Below, one piece after another: positions 6,050-9,000 of a DNA stretch of 9,000 bases. How positions within the stretch are numbered: position 1 is the first letter of the stretch; the number at the start of each line of letters is the position of its first letter. The position numbers were made by a program, and so were the translations under genes. The stretch is from an uncultured Oscillibacter sp. (GTDB lineage: Bacteria > Bacillota > Clostridia > Oscillospirales > Oscillospiraceae). The notes under the pieces were generated by a model. The model worked only from the letters and a program-made list of their open reading frames with translations, did not search any database and was not told the origin of the DNA. The stretch lies in contig NZ_UQXD01000064.1 in the NCBI RefSeq assembly GCF_900544955.1, positions 1-9,000 of the forward strand, written 5' to 3'.

Positions 6050-6081
6050 CCCCCGCCTTGACCGCACCGGTCCGGCGGGGG
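6050..6081. repeat. Long inverted repeat overlapping the xpaC promoter; possible terminator or operator
   Basis: CCCCCGCC (6050-6057) pairs with GGCGGGGG (6074-6081), and inside it GACCG (6060-6064) pairs with CGGTC (6068-6072) around a CAC loop. This gives 13 bp in all with a small TT/C internal bulge. The repeat covers the -35 and whole spacer of the next promoter and stops at the base before its -10. It is followed by an AT-rich tract (6082-6098), so as RNA it could end transcription from the DUF6512-like gene 33 bp upstream; as DNA it could be a protein-binding site. Confidence 0.6.
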
Positions 6082-6087
6082 TATAAT
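6058..6087 (+). promoter_or_regulatory. Promoter of the xpaC-telA-TPM group
   Basis: TTGACC (6058-6063, 5 of 6), an 18-bp spacer and a perfect TATAAT (6082-6087) form a strong sigma-A promoter with start near 6094. The leader is about 25 nt and carries AAGGAGG (6105-6111), seven bases before the xpaC ATG. The inverted repeat described at 6050-6081 lies over it. Confidence 0.78.
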
Positions 6088-6118
6088 ATTTTATTATTGG
6101 CCTGAAGGAGGTCCTTTT

Positions 6119-6817
6119 ATGGAGACAAGTCCCCGCAGGAGCGTGGCGCCGTTTTACGCGGTGGCGGCGCTGTGGCTGGCCGGCGGCGTGCTGCTGCCCC
6201 TGTATGAGCCGCTGTATATCGGGCTGCTGGCGGCGGTGTCCGCGGCGGTGTTTTTCGGCGTGAACGCCCTGTGCCGCGGCGCGGCCCAGGACCAGCCAGC
6301 GCCGGCGGCCCAGGCCCCCAAGGAGGAGGGCACCGGCGACCCGGCGCTGGACAAGATGCTCAAGGACGGGCGGCTGGCCATCGCGGAGATGAAGCGGCTG
6401 GACGACAATATTGCGGACCCGGGCATCTCCGCCGACATCGTGCGGCTGGAGCAGGTGTCCCAGAAGATTTTCGAGGAGGTGCGGCAGGACCCCAAGAAGC
6501 TGCCCCAAATCCAGCGCTTCATGGACTACTACCTGCCCACCACGCTGAAGCTCCTGAACTCCTATGACCGGATGAGCGGCGCCGGGGTTTCCGGCGAGAA
6601 CATCAACGCCACCATGGCCAAGGTGGAGGCCATGATGCGCACCGTGGTGGCGGCCTTTGAAAAGCAGCTGGACAGCCTGTACGGCGCCGAGGCCCTGGAC
6701 ATCTCCACGGACATCACCGTGCTGGAGAACATGATGGCCCGGGAGGGCCTGGCGGGAGAGCAGCTGAAGGCGGAGACGGCGCCCCGGGACGGGACGGACG
6801 TGCGCCTGGAGCTGTAA
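6119..6817 (+). CDS. xpaC: XpaC-family membrane-anchored protein
   Basis: The 232-residue product begins with two adjacent hydrophobic segments (about 10-28 and 31-50) that form a membrane hairpin. A Pro/Ala/Gln-rich linker (57-70) and a helical cytoplasmic domain (about 75-215) follow. LPQIQRFMDYYLPTTLKLLNSYDRM at 128-152 is the recognisable core of the XpaC family (named for 5-bromo-4-chloroindolyl phosphate hydrolysis in Bacillus). The naming activity is indirect and the real function is unknown. The start has a near-perfect Shine-Dalgarno, AAGGAGG, seven bases upstream. A telA-family gene follows after 30 bp; B. subtilis has the same pair (xpaC-yaaN), which supports both calls and suggests a joint function. 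Confidence 0.87.
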   Translation: METSPRRSVAPFYAVAALWLAGGVLLPLYEPLYIGLLAAVSAAVFFGVNALCRGAAQDQPAPAAQAPKEEGTGDPALDKMLKDGRLAIAEMKRLDDNIADPGISADIVRLEQVSQKIFEEVRQDPKKLPQIQRFMDYYLPTTLKLLNSYDRMSGAGVSGENINATMAKVEAMMRTVVAAFEKQLDSLYGAEALDISTDITVLENMMAREGLAGEQLKAETAPRDGTDVRLEL

Positions 6818-6847
6818 GACCCAACACAATAAACGGAGGAAGAGACT

Positions 6848-8017
6848 ATGGACGAGAACAAACTGCCCGAGCTGACCCTGACCCCGGACGCCGTCGCGGC
6901 GGACATCCCCCAGCTGACCCTGGACGCCGCCGCGCCCGCCGCGCCGGAGGCGGCGCCCCCCCAGCCGGAGGCGGAGCCGGTCCAGATGGACGAAAACCTG
7001 CTCAGCGAGGCCGAGAAGCAGGCGGTGGCGGATTTCTCCAAGAAGATCGACCTGGCGGACTCCAACATGATCCTTCAGTACGGCGCCGCCGCCCAGAAAA
7101 ATGTGGCGGGCTTTTCGGAGAACGCCCTCTCCTCCGTCCGCACCAAGGACCTGGGCGAGGTGGGCAAGTCCCTGTCCGAGCTGGTGGTGGAGCTGAAGGG
7201 CTTCGGTGAGGAAGAGGAGAAGAAGGGCCTGTTCGGCTTTTTGAAAAAGGGCGGCAACAAGCTGGAGGCCATGAAAGCCCAGTACGCCAAGGTGGAGACC
7301 AATGTGGACAAGATCGCCCGGGAGCTGGAGCAGCACCAGGTGACGCTCCTCAAGGACGTAGCCATGTTTGACCAGATGTATGAGCTGAACCTGAAATACT
7401 ACAAGGAGCTGACCATGTACATCCTGGCGGGCAAGCGGAAGCTGGCGGACGTCCGGGCGGGCGAGCTGCCCGCGCTGAAGGCCAAGGCGGAGGCCTCCGG
7501 CACCCAGGAGGACGCCCAGGCCTACAACGACCTGGTGCAGCGGTGCGAGCGGTTTGAAAAGAAGCTCCACGACCTGGAGCTGACCCGGGTGATCTCCGTC
7601 CAGATGGGCCCCCAGACCCGGCTGCTTCAAAACAACGACACGCTGATGGTGGAGAAAATCCAGTCCTCCCTGGTGAATACCATCCCCCTGTGGAAGAGCC
7701 AGATGGTGCTGGCCCTGGGGCTGGAGCACAGCCGCCAGGCCACCGCCGCCCAGAGCGCCGTGACGGAGATGACCAACGAATTGCTGAAGAAAAACGCGGA
7801 CATGCTGAAAATGGGCACCGTCCAGACCGCCAAGGAGGCGGAGCGGAGCATTGTGGACATCGAGACCCTCCAGCACACCAACCAGCAGCTGATCTCCACC
7901 CTGGACGAGGTGCTGACCATCCAGCGGGAGGGCGCGCAGAAGCGCAAGGCCGCCGAGGTGGAGCTGGGGCGGATCGAAGGCGAGCTGAAACAGAAGCTGA
8001 TGGAGCTGCATAACTGA
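6848..8017 (+). CDS. telA: TelA-family toxic anion resistance protein (YaaN-like)
   Basis: The family is named for tellurite resistance but occurs widely without tellurium exposure; its biochemical activity is unknown. The 389-residue product is of normal length. The first 50 residues are a disordered, acidic Pro/Ala-rich tail with two PxLTL motifs (7-11 and 21-25). From about 52 onward it is almost entirely helical, with long heptad-rich charged stretches, KKGLFGFLKKGGNKLEAM at 125-142, YELNLKYYKELTMYILAGK at 178-196, and a C-terminal coiled coil. No signal peptide or membrane segment is seen, so it is cytosolic, perhaps recruited to the membrane by XpaC. GGAGG at 6836-6840 is seven bases before the ATG. 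It lies in one operon with xpaC; the TPM gene follows after 94 bp of structured sequence. Confidence 0.92.
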   Translation: MDENKLPELTLTPDAVAADIPQLTLDAAAPAAPEAAPPQPEAEPVQMDENLLSEAEKQAVADFSKKIDLADSNMILQYGAAAQKNVAGFSENALSSVRTKDLGEVGKSLSELVVELKGFGEEEEKKGLFGFLKKGGNKLEAMKAQYAKVETNVDKIARELEQHQVTLLKDVAMFDQMYELNLKYYKELTMYILAGKRKLADVRAGELPALKAKAEASGTQEDAQAYNDLVQRCERFEKKLHDLELTRVISVQMGPQTRLLQNNDTLMVEKIQSSLVNTIPLWKSQMVLALGLEHSRQATAAQSAVTEMTNELLKKNADMLKMGTVQTAKEAERSIVDIETLQHTNQQLISTLDEVLTIQREGAQKRKAAEVELGRIEGELKQKLMELHN

Positions 8018-8079
8018 GAGAATGGCCGCCTTCGGCGGAGGTAGGGGAATCCGCGCCAGAGGCGCGGCCATCTCCTATC
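8018..8079 (+). other. Structured telA-TPM intergenic RNA with alternative folds
   Basis: Fold one has two hairpins. CCGCC (8026-8030) pairs with GGCGG (8034-8038), closing a UUCG-type loop. CCGCGCC (8051-8057) pairs with GGCGCGG (8061-8067), extended by 8040-8048 pairing with 8071-8079 (9 bp with two G-U pairs). Fold two is a long-range stem, ATGGCCGC (8022-8029) with GCGGCCAT (8064-8071), extended by GAG 8018-8020 with CTC 8072-8074. It excludes most of fold one. No T-run follows (CTGTTAAAAA), so it is not a standard terminator. It may be a partial attenuator, a processing site or an mRNA stabiliser; no known riboswitch is recognised. Confidence 0.5.
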
Positions 8080-8111
8080 CCTGTTAAAAACCAACATAAA
8101 AGGATTTGCCT

Positions 8112-9000
8112 ATGAAAGTATTCCAAAAACGCCCGGTGGCGGCGCTGATCATGGTCCTGGCCATTGCGGCGGGCATTCTGCTGGGCCAGGCCCGCCGCCC
8201 GGCGGACACCGCCGAACCCTCCACCGCCGTGGTGGGCACCTATACCTACGTGTACGACAACGCCCACGTGCTGAGCGACGCCACCATGGCCCATATCGAC
8301 GCCATGAACGCCTCCCTCTTCGCCCAGACCGGCGCCCAAATCCTGGTGGTGACGGTGGACACCACCGGTGGGCAGGACATCCTGTCCTATGCCACGGACC
8401 TGGGCAATCAGTATGGCGTGGGCTCCAGGGAGCGGAACAACGGCCTGGTCCTGGTTCTGGCCCTGGACGACATTTCCCAGAGCGGCCTGCAGGGCGATTA
8501 CGGCACTTCCTACGGCGACGGGCTGTACGACTACGGCGAGACGCTGAACAGCCTGCTCTACGCCAACATGGAGGCGGACTTCGCCGCCGGAAACTACGAC
8601 GCCGGTGTGGAAAAGGCTTTTGACGCCTTTATCGGCTGGTTTGCGGAGTTCTACGATGTCACCATCCGGGAGAACTACATTCCCGCCGTCCGGGAGACCT
8701 ACTCCGCCGGGGACGGCTACTACACGGAGACCAGCGGCTATCTGGCCCCCTCCTTCGGCTGGGTGGCAATGGAGCTGGCGGTGCTGCTGATCGTGCTGCT
8801 GGCGGTGTGGGTGGCTCTGGACCGGGTGCGCTACACCCGCTACCGCAGGCGCTATATGATGCCCGGCATGGGCATTCCCACGGTGCGCTACTATCCCATC
8901 TTCTGGGGACGGCCCCGGTGGCGCCGCCCGCCGCCTCCGCCCAGAGGCCCCCGGCCCCCCAGAGGCGGCGGACCGGGAGCGGGTCCCCGCCCGCCCCGGG
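8112..9000 (+). CDS. TPM-domain membrane protein, C-terminus cut by window edge
   Basis: The frame is open from the ATG at 8112 to the window end (296 residues seen, no stop). AAAAGGA lies seven bases upstream of the start. A signal peptide or anchor occupies about 8-25 (AALIMVLAIAAGILLG). An extracytoplasmic TPM domain spans about 47-180, with YDNAHVLSDATM, GAQILVVTVDTT and the YATDLGNQYGVGSRERNNGL stretch typical of the family. A second membrane helix at 217-236 is followed by a strongly basic segment (RVRYTRYRRRY), which places the tail in the cytosol. The tail turns Pro/Arg/Gly-rich from 266 on, a low-complexity form common in TPM proteins of Firmicutes. TPM domains are linked to phosphatase activity in plants and photosystem repair; the bacterial role is uncertain. 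It is the third gene after xpaC and telA and probably shares their promoter. Confidence 0.88.
   Translation, partial: MKVFQKRPVAALIMVLAIAAGILLGQARRPADTAEPSTAVVGTYTYVYDNAHVLSDATMAHIDAMNASLFAQTGAQILVVTVDTTGGQDILSYATDLGNQYGVGSRERNNGLVLVLALDDISQSGLQGDYGTSYGDGLYDYGETLNSLLYANMEADFAAGNYDAGVEKAFDAFIGWFAEFYDVTIRENYIPAVRETYSAGDGYYTETSGYLAPSFGWVAMELAVLLIVLLAVWVALDRVRYTRYRRRYMMPGMGIPTVRYYPIFWGRPRWRRPPPPPRGPRPPRGGGPGAGPRPPR

Noticed and set aside
5069..8071. 1000-codon open frame on the minus strand
   Set aside because: It is antisense to azlD, the DUF6512-like gene, xpaC and telA, all with clear homology and ribosome binding sites. Its product is a Leu/Gly/His/Arg/Val-rich low-complexity sequence typical of the shadow of GC-rich coding DNA.
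8605..8790. 61-codon forward frame inside the TPM gene
   Set aside because: It is out of frame within a well-supported TPM-domain coding region and has no recognisable features.

Overview
The window is GC-rich chromosomal DNA, tightly packed with genes. Start sites have AGGAGG-type Shine-Dalgarno sequences, promoters are of the sigma-A type, and terminators are intrinsic hairpins. Gene content and order (DUF1934 next to argS, xpaC next to a telA-family gene, azlCD, murI, and a DUF6512-like membrane protein) point to a high-GC Firmicute. A gut member of the Oscillospiraceae (the Flavonifractor, Lawsonibacter or Oscillibacter neighbourhood) fits best. This placement is inference from protein character and gene order, not from a database search. 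I see no mobile element, CRISPR array, tRNA or rRNA.

Layout. (1) Positions 1-718 run leftward: a 137-residue conserved hypothetical protein (305-718), then the start of a DUF362-type iron-sulfur protein cut by the window edge (1-170). The gap between them holds three GC hairpins. (2) A divergent promoter region (719-910) separates this from a rightward operon: murI (glutamate racemase), a DUF1934/YwiB-like beta-barrel protein overlapping murI, and argS. A textbook terminator closes it at 3944-3970. (3) About 325 bp (3971-4295) have no credible gene but many nested GC-rich inverted repeats. (4) azlC-azlD (branched-chain amino acid exporter) has a good promoter at 4296-4324 and a strong terminator at 5434-5463. 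(5) A DUF6512-like membrane protein (5486-6016) starts only 22 nt after that terminator. (6) A second promoter embedded in an inverted repeat (6050-6087) drives xpaC, a telA-family gene and a TPM-domain membrane protein that runs off the right edge. The TPM gene is open from 8112 to the window end.

How the genes work together: murI makes D-glutamate for peptidoglycan, argS charges tRNA-Arg, and AzlCD exports amino acids. The xpaC-telA-TPM group looks like an envelope-associated cassette whose molecular role is poorly known. I found no clearly new defence or mobile system. The most interesting observations are regulatory: two promoters whose -35 element is enclosed by a C-tract/G-tract inverted repeat ending at the -10, the hairpin-rich argS-azlC gap, and a telA-TPM intergenic RNA with mutually exclusive folds. 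In the murI product the conserved Asn after the first catalytic Cys is replaced by Gly.
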